A stretch of DNA of 64,000 nt from Vespa crabro (taxonomy: Eukaryota > Arthropoda > Insecta > Hymenoptera > Vespidae): the NCBI RefSeq assembly GCF_910589235.1, contig NC_060971.1, forward strand, positions 2,446,826-2,510,825. Reading direction: 5' to 3'. The position numbers and the translations under genes are program-made. The notes under the pieces are model-generated. The model saw only the letters and a list, made by a program, of their open reading frames with translations, did no database searches and had not been told where the DNA came from. Shown here piece by piece: positions 24,601 through 35,994 of the stretch (its first letter is position 1; every line of letters starts with the position of its first letter).

Positions 24601-25874
24601 ACCTGGTTACTGTTACAGATTGTACACACGTAGACAATATTTAGATGAACTACTGGCCACAGGAGTGCCAGAAATTCAGCGTACAAATTTAGCCAATACT
24701 GTATTACTTCTGAAATCATTGGGAGTTCAAGATTTACTTGCTTTCCATTTTATGGATCCTCCGCCACAAGACAATATACTTAATTCTTTGTATCAGTTAT
24801 GGATATTGGGTGCTCTTGATCATACAGGACGGTTAACACCTTTAGGACGTCAAATGGCAGAATTTCCCTTGGATCCTCCACAATGTCAAATGCTAATAGT
24901 TGCTTCTCAGCTTGGTTGTACCGCAGATATTTTAATTATAGGTATATTTTAAATTAAAATCTTATTAATATCCTCTCAATTTTTATGCGATACAAATTTA
25001 ATAATTATTTATTTTTGTGATTATTACAGTTTCTATGTTATCAGTGCCTTCAATATTTTATCGTCCAAAAGGTCGAGAGGAAGATTCTGATTCAGCAAGA
25101 GAAAAATTTCAAATTCCAGAGTCAGATCACTTGACATACCTCAATGTATATAATCAGTGGAAAGCTAATGGATATTCTACTTCATGGTGTAATGATCATT
25201 TTATACATGCAAAAGCTATACGTAAAGTCAGAGAAGTGCGTCAACAACTGGAAGAAATTTTAAAACAGCAAAAAATGGAAGTTGTTAGTTGTGGCACTGA
25301 TTGGGACATAGTACGTAAATGCATATGTTCCGCGTATTTCCATCAGGCAGCTCGATTAAAGGGTATCGGTGAATATGTTAATTGTCGTACTGGAATGCCC
25401 TGTCATCTTCATCCTACTTCAGCTTTATTTGGTATGGGTTTTACACCTGACTATGTCGTTTATCATGAACTAGTTATGACAGCAAAAGAATACATGCAAT
25501 GTGTAACCGCGGTCGATGGACACTGGTTAGCTGAATTAGGTCCGATGTTCTTTAGTGTGAAAGAAACAGGACGAAGTGGTCGAGCAAAACGACGACAAGC
25601 AATGCAACATCTGCATGAAATGGAGGGTCAAATGAAAGAAGCAGAAGAGGAAATGAAAGCAAGAGCGCAAGAACAATTAGAACGTGAACAAGCTTCTGTT
25701 AAAAGGTAGATTTACTATTAAGTATATTTATCAATTTCTTTTTTGATCTTATTTTTCTTTTTTATTTATTTATTTACTTCTTTCTTTTTAAGGAAAGAAA
25801 TTCTTACACCAGGTATCAGAGAACCAGGTACACCAGCACCATATCGTAAAACTCCAGGACGTTTAGGATTGTAA
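21632..25874 (+). CDS. DHX38: Pre-mRNA-splicing DEAH-box helicase PRP16 (DHX38)
   Basis: Eight exons, 21632-22096, 22171-22403, 22740-23023, 23125-23726, 23810-23953, 24029-24941, 25030-25705 and 25793-25874, give 1,132 residues (human about 1,227). The N-terminal ~300 residues are charged and RD/RS-rich. The helicase core has Walker A GETGSGKTT (~461), motif II DEAH (~558), motif III SAT (~590) and motif VI QRAGRAGR (~758), followed by winged-helix, ratchet and OB domains and the tail GIREPGTPAPYRKTPGRLGL. PRP16 remodels the spliceosome after the first step of splicing. Motif Ia reads TCPRRV instead of the near-universal TQPRRV: residue 490 is Cys (TGT at 23610-23612). Everything else matches the orthologue closely, so the gene appears functional. 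Confidence 0.95.
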
Positions 25875-26374
25875 ATAACTTGTAATGTGTGACATTTGTA
25901 TAAGTATTGAAATATAAACATTCATTTGTTTTTAAATTGTATATGTTTGTACAAATAAAATATATCATACTAAGGAGATAGTATATAAGTACATAAAATA
26001 TACAGGAAAAACAATATTTTAAGTAATTTTCCTTTAATTTAGATAAAAATGTTTACAAGGACATTTCACGATACATTTCTTATCACATATGCGAATATAT
26101 TGATGTATATGTCTATTTAAAGAAATATATGGAACATATGCAAAATATGCAAAACTACATTTTCAAAATACATGAATATTATCAAAGTCTTCTACTAAAA
26201 TAATATGCATTGATACATACAAAGTTCGCTTATTACATATGTAATATATAAATGTTCTTATAAACTTTCAGATATATATTATCTTATTATTTATAAATGT
26301 AATTAAATGCTAATGTTATAAATAAAATTTTATTTATAACATAATATATATTTATATATATTTATATATATATA

Positions 26375-26424
<50 letters not shown>

Positions 26425-28136
26425 CATATACATACGTAAATATATATATAATATCAGCACGAAATTTACAAAAATGAAATTAATACTGTATCGACATAAA
26501 TACATATATTTTTATGATATTACTTCCAAATTCCTTTTGTTCATAAAAGAAATATAAATAATTTTTTTTTTATATTGCATTTGCAAATATTTTGGAAACT
26601 TGAAAAATTGTATACCAATTATTAGAAATAAGAAACAGGAAACTTTAATAAAATATATAAACTATTGATTTCATTATTATATGATAGATACAATTTTTTA
26701 TATTTTATAAGAAGTGATAAATGTATTAATACAATGTCAATTTTATTGAAATTAATATCAAGAGCGTTATAATCATGAATTAAACGCTTTCTTTCTATCT
26801 GGCCTTATGAGTGTATTCACTTTGGTTACAAAACTGTAGATTTAATAAAATTTACAATTTTAGCACTTGATGATTATTTTGCGATAGTAACTGGCATTTA
26901 AATGCTGGTTTCGTTATTTTTGAACAGAAGCCACAGTTGTTGGTTTCTCAATTTTTTTTTCTGTTCTTTTTTACAATTTTATTCGCGAAACAGAATAAGT
27001 AAGAAAAATACGAAATGATAAATGTTTATAATAAAAAATGGTAAATGTTTTTATTAACCATATGACATTTCATATGTCTTTTTTAAAGGTTAAATTAATA
27101 ACCTTTTTAATGCATTAGGAAAATATAATTTTTTTATGCCTTTAAGAAGCATAGAATTTAAAAACATATGATTTTATCGCTATAATCTTATTTATTTACT
27201 TGTATATATATATTAAATCGAATGTATTTTAAAGGTTAATAATAATACAAACTCAATTTTTGAATTTACCTGCTTCCTCAAATTTTGATTTGGGAACTGT
27301 GTTGATAAAAAAGCCGATACGTCTAATCAAAAACGAACGCCTTGATAATGAAAATTACGTTAATCATTTAACATCTCAATATAAATGTAAAATTTTTTCA
27401 ATTTTTAACGCTTATATAAATATCCTTTATAATACGTATAATAGAAAATAAAATATGAAATAAAAGAATTGCTTATTAATAATGTATTCAATACAATCAA
27501 TTATATATTATTATATTCAACAATAACAATAAAATTCGTTATATTTAGTAATATTAAATTCTTCATGTATGTGCATGTATAATAATTAGCTTAAAATATT
27601 CAAACAAGATATTATATTTTAAAGTAAAAAATAATAAATTTAATAATAAATTTGATTAAAGTAGAATTAAACTTTACGAAAATTTCAATGTTTGAGAAGA
27701 AAAAAAAATTAAAACTACAAATAAAATTGTTTGTAGTTTTATTTGTTCATTAACATATAAAAATAATGTTCGAGATAAAGTATAACATGTTATGTTTGGA
27801 CTTTTTTTTTTGACCAACTTATTAATTCTAAGAATATACTACGATACTATTAATGCTACGATACTAATGTACACCCAAGTACGATAGAGGAAACACCTGT
27901 CACAGCAACCAATGTTTATGTTTTAGCACAGTACTCTTTAAGATCCTTGGATAATCAGAAGTGTTACTATTTCTCGTAAACGTATAAATTATAATATATT
28001 GCGTGATATATTATATGCTTCAATATATATAATGTGATAATATATCGTTAAAAAAAGAGCGTTTTCATTGTTAATTGACAAGTTAATTATTTTATAAATC
28101 CAGTGAAAGTCAATTTAATATATTTTATTGAACACG
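25875..28136. other. Intergenic between DHX38 and the Rab gene
   Basis: DHX38 3' UTR with an AATAAA signal near 25957, then AT-rich DNA with a compound AT/TTTATA microsatellite at about 26338-26425. The last few hundred bases hold the Rab promoter and 5' UTR. An ATG-less frame at 27260-27451 is low-complexity and not believed. No further feature was seen. Confidence 0.5.
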
Positions 28137-29439
28137 ATGTTAGAAACACGTTCTGCCGTATTTAAAATAATGAAAACTAACGCTCATGAGGAACGACAGG
28201 TATGCTTTATTATATTTATTTAATTTATATACTTACATAAAATTATATAATTATCGGCAGATTAAAAAATGGCCACCCCCATTTTCTTCAGAGATAACTC
28301 CTTATTGCGAAAGAGATTTTGATGATGTCGTTAAACGAACCTGTGCAGAAAAATCTCTTACCCTTCGAATATCGAAAGTGATCGTCATTGGAGACGTAGC
28401 AGTCGGAAAGACGTCATTAGTAAATCGGTATAATTTAAATGAAATTATTTAAATATTTTTATTAATTTAAATAATATAAAGATTCTGTCTTCGTCTTTAA
28501 GATTTTGTCATAAACTCTTTGATAATAATTATAAGGCGACTATCGGAGTAGATTTCGAAGTCGAAAGGTTCGATCTTCTTGGCGTACCATTTCACTTGCA
28601 GATGTAAGTTGATCTTCGAAGTACTTACAAACTTTCCCCGTGAAACAATTTTAAAATATTGTGCTGTAGAAACATAGTTATACTTTCAGATGGGATACGG
28701 CTGGACAAGAGCGTTTTAAATGTATCGCTGCTTCTTATTATAGAGCAGCTAATGGTAACATTCTTTTTATAAACAATAATTTTATTTAAGGGTTTCTAAT
28801 TTATCATCGCGAAAATAATTTAATTCATTTACATTAATATAGCGATAATAATAGTCTTTGATGTGGGAAATTTAATGACTTTGGCACATTGTCAACAATG
28901 GTTAACGGAAGCATATAAAAGCAACACTAATCCTTGTCATGTTTTTCTAATTGGTACAAAAAGAGATTTACTGGTAAGAAAATAGTATAAATTTAATTTA
29001 AGAACGTATATATGTTAATTTATACTTGAAAAAAATCAAACTATATTTCGATTATCTTTTCAGTCGAATCAAGTGTACGAGATAATCGAAAATCGAGCAA
29101 TAGATGTGGCAAAACGAATGAGAGCCGAATATTGGACAGTTTCAGCAAGAACAGGAGACGGTGTGGCAGAATTATTTGCAAGAGTCGCTGGTTTATGTTT
29201 TAATGCGATGGTTTTACGAGAATTGGAAATTAATAAAACAATACCAATGAATATTGGCTCGGATCTAATAAGTAGGTTATATTTTCACAGCCTTAACGGC
29301 CCATTTATCATTAATTTCAATTATTTGACTTAATACCATACTTCAATATTTTTCTTTCGTAGCATTGAAAAATAAATCTATGGAAAACAAAGAAAAAAAG
29401 AAAAACATTGTATCGAAATGTTTTGATTGTTCCATATAA
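28137..29439 (+). CDS. Rab GTPase of the Rab34/Rab36 type
   Basis: Seven exons, 28137-28199, 28261-28427, 28502-28603, 28690-28754, 28843-28973, 29064-29271 and 29363-29439, give 270 residues. The N-terminal extension (PYCERDFDDVVKRTCAEKSL) before the G domain and the switch sequences (FCHKLFDNNYKATIGVDFEVERFDLLG, WDTAGQERFKCIAASYYRAA) are those of the Rab34/36 group. G1 is GDVAVGKTS. G4 is GTKRDLL, i.e. TKxD instead of NKxD, in line with SKxD in vertebrate Rab34. G5 is VSART. Rab34/36 act on Golgi-lysosome positioning and ciliogenesis. The C-terminus ends CFDCSI, with cysteines at -6 and -3 rather than a terminal CC, CXC or CAAX, so its prenylation signal is atypical. Single-gene insect orthologue of both vertebrate paralogues is plausible. 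Confidence 0.9.
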
Positions 29440-31233
29440 ATAAATATATCGATTTCAATGAATTACAAATGATTGACGAAATACATTATAAAATGTTACA
29501 AACTATTAAATATGTAAGTTGATTCGATTTAATAATAAAATTAAATGAAAGATATTTCTAAATGGAATTATTCGATAAATTTCAAATAAGGCGCGCGCGT
29601 TCATGCAGATCGTTACTTCCGGTAATTTCCAAGACGAACTGCCGAGTGTAAAAACCGAACTAAACCGAACTAGTATTGCTTCTTCTTCTCATCTTCACGA
29701 AGAAAAAGAGGAAGAAAGAACTAATGGGATCGTTTATCGTTTACGAAAAACTTCAAAACGCACAAGTGAAGCGAGCTTAAAATTTTGTGTTGTGTGTCGG
29801 CTTGTAAATTCAGTATCTCGAAAGTAAGAACCACACGCTCGGCAACCTTCGGCAACCTTCCGACCGTGACACTCGATTTGCCATTATTGTCGATCGTAAT
29901 TCGTCGCAACTGAAATTCTTTTCTTTTGCCTCCTGTTACATATTCTCCTTCAGAAGCACACATATAGACAGGCAGACAATAATACCATACTAACTATTAT
30001 CGGTCTAGTTTTCCAATCTTAAAAAGTAATAATTTCAATAGGTCAGTCAATTGAATCGTGATCAAATTTTTCATAGAGGATCCATCATTAAATCAACTTC
30101 AAACAAGAGTTATACAGCATCACGTTATTCGTACATTGTCCTTTCGTACGTGATTCGCAAACTCGTTAACCGTTCGAATTTTGAACTAACAGTGTTTCCT
30201 TGGTACAGTGTGGTTTCTAAAGAGAAAAAGGGGAAAAAAAAACAAAAAAAAAAAGGAAAAATCAGAGGAAAGAAGAGGAAAATCACATGGTGATCGAATA
30301 TTTTGTGAAAATCAAGAAAGAGAAGCAATTTACTAAAAATCAACAACATCGATCGGGGAGATCGAATCATTTCTTTCGTAAGTAAATTCAACATGATGCA
30401 TTCCAACAGGTGGTGATTGTCTGAACAAGATGATAGAGAGAGAGAGAAAAGGAGGGAGAAAGAGAGAGAGAAAGAAAGAGAGAACGCGAGTAAAGTAAAA
30501 AGAAATGGATGAAATGATAAAGATAAAATAATGGATAAAAATAAATAAAAGAAGTGAGGTAGACAAAAGAGGGGGAGAGAGAGAGAAAAAAAGTACATAT
30601 TTTATTAGTAGTCAAAATTAATTTTTTCCATTCTTCGAATCAATTTTTATTCGTTGATTCGTCATTTGACTTTTTTTGAATATTATTCTGTATATCTTGC
30701 AAGTTTTTATTATCAGAAAGAAAAAAAGCCAATCAATACAATCTTCGTCCTTGAAAGCAAATTTTATTCACATACATATTAAAGTAACATTTATTTTAGT
30801 CTATTAATATTTATTTATCCGTCGGAGACTTGTTCCCGGCGAAAACTATTTGTCCCGAAGTTAACCAATAGTTGGGTCTTTTTTTTGAATTATGCATTTG
30901 AAATAGAAGATAAAATTCAGTAAAAGCAAAATTGAAAAATCACCTTAGTATATTTATGCTAATATAACGCTATTCTTTTGTACATTTCATTATATTTCCA
31001 TTTATAAAAGAGTGATAAAAAGAATATATATATATATATATATCTTTTTTGTCACTACATATATATATATAAATAAAAGCATTGATTTTAGACAATTTAT
31101 ATACTTGTAAAAAATTTAACTTGTAAGAAATTATATTTAAAAAAAACGGAAGTAATTTGTGTATGATTTATTTTCACTGGTTATTTTAATGACATTTAAA
31201 AGCTTATAATAAAAAAAATCGTTAATCTGAATT
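29440..31233. other. Intergenic with promoter-like and purine-rich stretches
   Basis: 29590-30000 is less AT-rich (GCGCGCGCG at ~29592, tandem CGGCAACCTT at ~29839) and looks like promoter plus first-exon sequence of an unidentified transcript. 30220-30600 is almost pure purine on the + strand: A-runs and GA repeats. On the minus strand at about 30812-30890 a frame starting MHNSKKRPNYWLTSGQIVF and ending at TAA could be an additional 3' exon of the gene at 31234-31829, but no clean acceptor was found. Confidence 0.4.
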
Positions 31234-31829
31234 TTAAGTAGTTGGTGATGATTCATTGATTGTTTCTTTTTTTTTAAAAAGATTATTCAAAAGGTCCACT
31301 ATATACGGATTCGCGTCACACAATGCCGGCCATTTTCTCATTTCTTCATTGTCATTGCCATTAGCATTTGTCTGTCGAACTTTGACCCTTCCGCCTTCCT
31401 CCATTTTCCCATTCTGAAATTTTTTATCATCGCATGATTCAATACGACATAAGTATTATAAGCTAATTTGTTTTCATTACTTTGTAATTTTACTATTAAA
31501 CTATATACTTTTGAATTTAATTATATAATTTGTTCAGCATCAAATAATATAATAATATGTTATCGCCCATAAAAATGACGAATATTTGATGTAAGAAAAA
31601 ATATATTAAGATATTTTGAATATTAAATAATATAAATGCAAACAAAATTCGGTAAACTTCCTAAGCTTATAATTTGAAACAACTTAGGATAATCAATGAG
31701 TTTTTCTATCTGAACCATATTATCAAAATAAATATGGAAGAAGGTCACGAAGTAAGGTCAAATTTTGCTTACTTTACAATATTTTATCGACCGAAAATCG
31801 TTATTATTGTGTCCCGGAGGTCCTGACAT
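31234..31829 (-). CDS. Small two-exon protein of unknown function
   Basis: Minus-strand exons 31829-31773 and 31413-31234 join in phase 0 (donor AAA|GTAAGC, acceptor ATTTCAG) to a 78-residue protein. It begins MSGPPGHNNNDFRSIKYCK, has a charged centre (KMEEGGRVKVRQTNANGND), then WPALCDANPYIVDLLNNLFK and a polar tail. There is no signal peptide or membrane segment. Codon content is clearly less AT-driven than the flanks and both splice sites are good, which supports a real gene, but I do not recognise a family. Start is the first in-frame ATG of exon 1; the frame is open for a few codons upstream. Confidence 0.55.
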
Positions 31830-32120
31830 GATGACTTCTTTTTTGCCACGTAACGTCTTCAATAATACAATTGAGATTTATGGCCAATTCTTATTCATAT
31901 AGATTACGTAGATAATTTACATAGATAATTACGTAAGTTGCAAGGAGGAAATTCCTTATATTGCTCTATAAAATTATTTAATTGAGACACGTATATAAAA
32001 AGCATTTTTTTATGCATTAAAATGTTTTGATTTAAAATATAAAAAAAGAATATTGATTTCATTTACGTTTAATTCTTAACGGTTAATAATTTATATATAT
32101 AAAAATTTTCTCTAAATCTA

Positions 32121-32160
<40 letters not shown>

Positions 32161-33511
32161 GATCACCAAGAGTTAATTTATTTGCAATTTATCCAAAAAG
32201 TTTTCATGTCATAGTCAGAAAAAGAAAAAAACATAGTAACTTACATAATTTGAGAAAATGATTGATGACTAAATGATTATCTCTCAATTTTTATATATAC
32301 CAATTCGTGAAATGATGCATACTGACTATTGTATATCTTTTTTTCAACTCGATAGAATATTCTTCATGGTTTTGAGATCAATTTGTTCTTTCTTCTTTGA
32401 TTAGATTGTTGTTGTATTTTTTTTTTTTTTTTACAAGAATTTAAATAATTTCCAATTAAGCTTTAAGAAGTTTCAGTACTATTTCGAAAGCCATTTTAGC
32501 AGCAAAACAAAAAAACATTTTTCCTTGGCTGCTCCTAATGACCTAGATATAGCAATGAACAAAAGAATGAAAACAACAAATTTATGATTTATCACTACTA
32601 AAAAATTTCTCTAGAAAACAATTGTAAATTAGACTTTGAATAGATAAGCATACCCATTAATAGAATTATATCAGTTAGTGAACTTTCTGAGAATGATCTA
32701 CAATGTAATCAATGATGTAATTGCAAATGATGTTTTTATCGTATTTATAAATTTCATTAATAAATGAATCATTTCCTTTAAAATACTTTTCTTTATTATG
32801 TATATTATATATAACGAGTGTCTCATTTTAAATAATGTAGCTAAATGTCTCCAAATCCTATTGATCTTATAAAAAAATATTTCAAATAAAAGTTGCAAGA
32901 TTTATATAAACCCTATGTGTGTATGTTAATCAAATCATTTACGAGAAATTCATTATAAATACTATAATTTTATCAAACGCAATGCATATCTATTTAAAAT
33001 CTAATTTATAATTGCTTTCTAGAGAAATTTCTTAGCAATGGTAAATAAAAACTATTATACTTCATATTCTTTTGTTATATCATTCATTGTGATATGTATA
33101 TATGTATATAGGTATATTTTCCATTCATAATAAGCAACTTTTCTATCTGTACTGTTATTAATATACAAGTTGATTCGCATAAAGTTTCCATTTTAAATGT
33201 ACAGAATATAACATTCTGGTTAATATGACATTTTCGTCGAGATTTTATAATCATCGATAATTTTTTTTTTTTTTTTTTTAGGTTGACATTTTTGTTATCT
33301 TCATATTTTAGATAATAAAAAGACGAATTCTCAACTAAAATGAATTCCCTCTCTTTCACATGGACGAAATCAACGATATAAATTTGTTGATTTCCTGATC
33401 ACTTTAAATAAAAAAGTATGGTTAGAAAAAAATGAAAGACTATAAAAAAAAATCTGTTTTAATATTAATTACTTAAAAAAATTTTTTATGGACAATTGAG
33501 TGGATAGAAAA

Positions 33512-33565
<54 letters not shown>

Positions 33566-35393
33566 GCGTATTTAAGGTTCACAAAAAGATTTTTAGATAT
33601 TTCAAATAGTTTCAAATATAAAAATATCTTTTAGGCGCTTCTTTCTATTTTAAGAACATATGGAAAGTTTATGCGGTCATATCGTAAAACAAATGGTAGA
33701 CAATCACAAAGAATAAAAACAAAATGGATAAAATGCAGAATGATAAAAAATATTCCTAATTTAATGAATTGATTTGTAAATTTTTATCATTTGACGTACG
33801 AACATACATACAAACATATATATATACACACATACATTTGAATTTTTATCTCTCTTGTGTAAATTTTACATATGAATCTACATTCATTATTGTCTAATGA
33901 AACTTGATAATAATGCAGATTTTTATAATCTTTTTCAACATTGTTCTCATTCCATCGCTTTCATTATACCGAAAAAATATAAGATTTTCACTTTCGTCGT
34001 TAAATTAATATTTGATTTTTTTTTTTACCAGACGCGTTAATGATTCGATTGAAAAATCGAGTGATTTTTTTTATTTAAACGAATACGCATTAATGACACA
34101 AGTTATACTATTTTAAATATCGTATTTCTTAATAAGAATGACATTTTATTTGTTCGTTATCGATTTTGCTTAAAAAAAAGGGAAAAACAAAAGTAACGCA
34201 ACATCTTATACGATTTTACCTTACGATTATTATCAATGATCGATAAATATTATTCAAAATAAAAAAGAAATATTGTACACAAGATATTAGGTATATTTAA
34301 TGCGCATATTTTTATTGTTGCACATTTAAATAAATAATATTAATAATTTCTGTTAAAAATTTCGACATTACTTATAGACCAAATCGAATAACATACGATT
34401 TTTTAATAAAATAATTTGTATATATTATCTTAGCAATTATTTTTTACGGAAAAAAATTCCACATTATTGGCCAACCAATTCAATATCTCTTTCAAAAAAA
34501 TTAATGATTAAAATTATAAAATACGAACTAATGAACTGAAATGTTTTTAGCTCATATTAATGTTGCTTTTATATTGCGCGTGATTATTACGGAGATAGGA
34601 AATTGAAAATCATTCTTCTACGAAAAACCAAAAAAGTTATCTACTTCTTCGTATGAAGATACGATACACCTACCATATGTGTAAATACTTCCAATAGAGA
34701 GATAATATAAAATAAATGGAAGGGGAATTTTCCTACCATTACGAAATCAAGTTGTGTATTTTATTAGGTACTGATTATTTATTTAAAAAAAAAAGTAAAG
34801 TTAAAAAAAGTCGTAAATTTAATACCAAAAGGTATATTTGTGTGTATAAACAAAATAAAAAAATATATATGTATATAATATATTTTATCATAAATATTAT
34901 ATATTTTATAAAAAATATATAAAAAGAATATATATGGTAAACCAACACTATTGTATATTACAAATAAATAAAAATTTTTGTCAATTATTAACTTAAATTA
35001 TAGATCGATTTCAGCTTGATTCCAATTATTGATCTCGTATTCTTTTTTTTTTTTTTTTAATCGACACAGAGATAGCGTTTATTTACTATATTATAGATAT
35101 AAAATCAATCGAAAATTATCTTCTTTTTTGTAAGAGAATATTGCAAAATATTTCACAATATTCTTATAATAAACTCACGTCTCGTATCATTGTTCTAATA
35201 CATTTGTATTGCTGTCATATTACTTATAATCCGCTTTGATAATCTAAAGATCTTATAAAAAGAAACAAAAATGAAAAAAATAAAAAAGTGAAAAGATAAT
35301 ATATATACATATATATATATATATAAAAATAGTTCCCATTATTCAGATAATATCAATCTCAAGTCCTTAATAGAACATTCTAATCTTCGTGAC

Positions 35394-35448
<55 letters not shown>

Positions 35449-35700
35449 AAAAAAGAAAGAAAAAAGAAAAAAGAAAAAAAAACACACACACACGTTTTAT
35501 AATCTATCTCATTCAGTAAGTATAATTATACTACCTACTTATATGACACAGCAAAAAAAAAATATATACGTTCAACTATAGTAAAAGCATAACTTTCATG
35601 TTAAAAAAAACCTAGCATTATAAGATAAAACTTATGACGGTAGTGACTACATAGGAAATGACTTGTTTATTTGTAAAACTTTTGCTATTACGTACAATAT
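31830..35700. other. Gene-poor AT-rich spacer
   Basis: About 3.9 kb of very AT-rich sequence with AT runs (32127-32158, 33519-33561), poly-A/T tracts and an A48 tract at 35399-35446. No coding segment, RNA gene or transposon feature could be recognised on either strand. Confidence 0.5.
35399..35446. repeat. Poly(A) tract of 48, followed by A-rich and AC repeats
   Basis: Uninterrupted run of 48 A, then AAAG-type interruptions and a short CA repeat to about 35493. It could be the tail of a retroposed insertion, but no body with gene-like sequence was recognised on its left side. Confidence 0.8.
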
Positions 35701-35790
35701 CACATTGAGGCAGTTAAGAGAGGAAAAAAGAAAGAAAGGGAAGAGAGAGAGAGAAAGAGAAAGAGAGAATAATGAGGAAAGATTTGCATA

Positions 35791-35801
35791 CGCGCATGCG
35801 T
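35791..35801. promoter_or_regulatory. NRF-1/EWG-type palindromic site
   Basis: CGCGCATGCGT, a match to the NRF-1 (insect Erect wing) consensus YGCGCATGCGCR in all but the last position, lies about 200 bp before the P450 reductase start codon. The identical 11-mer occurs at 52829-52839 upstream of the MADF-BESS gene. Such sites are frequent in insect housekeeping promoters; function here is inferred. Confidence 0.55.
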
Positions 35802-35994
35802 CAAAGCACGAATTGTCATGATTTGGACTAGCGGAAATCGTCGATTTTCCGTCAGTATTGCGCGATACGTTGCATCGTTTTCATCTTTATTTACATAACA
35901 ATTTGCCTGTTAAAACCGTCAATAGAATAAACGTTGATTTTCTACGACGATAAATCGCTTATCAACGGTTTCCCATTTGGTTTCTTATCACGAA

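Noticed and set aside
27260..27451. 63-codon + frame
   Set aside because: AT-driven residues, starts with a non-ATG codon, no splice support, and no resemblance to a protein family.
30125..30615. Overlapping Phe/Leu/Ser-rich minus-strand frames
   Set aside because: They mirror the purine-rich GA/A stretch on the + strand; low complexity, no splice or start context.
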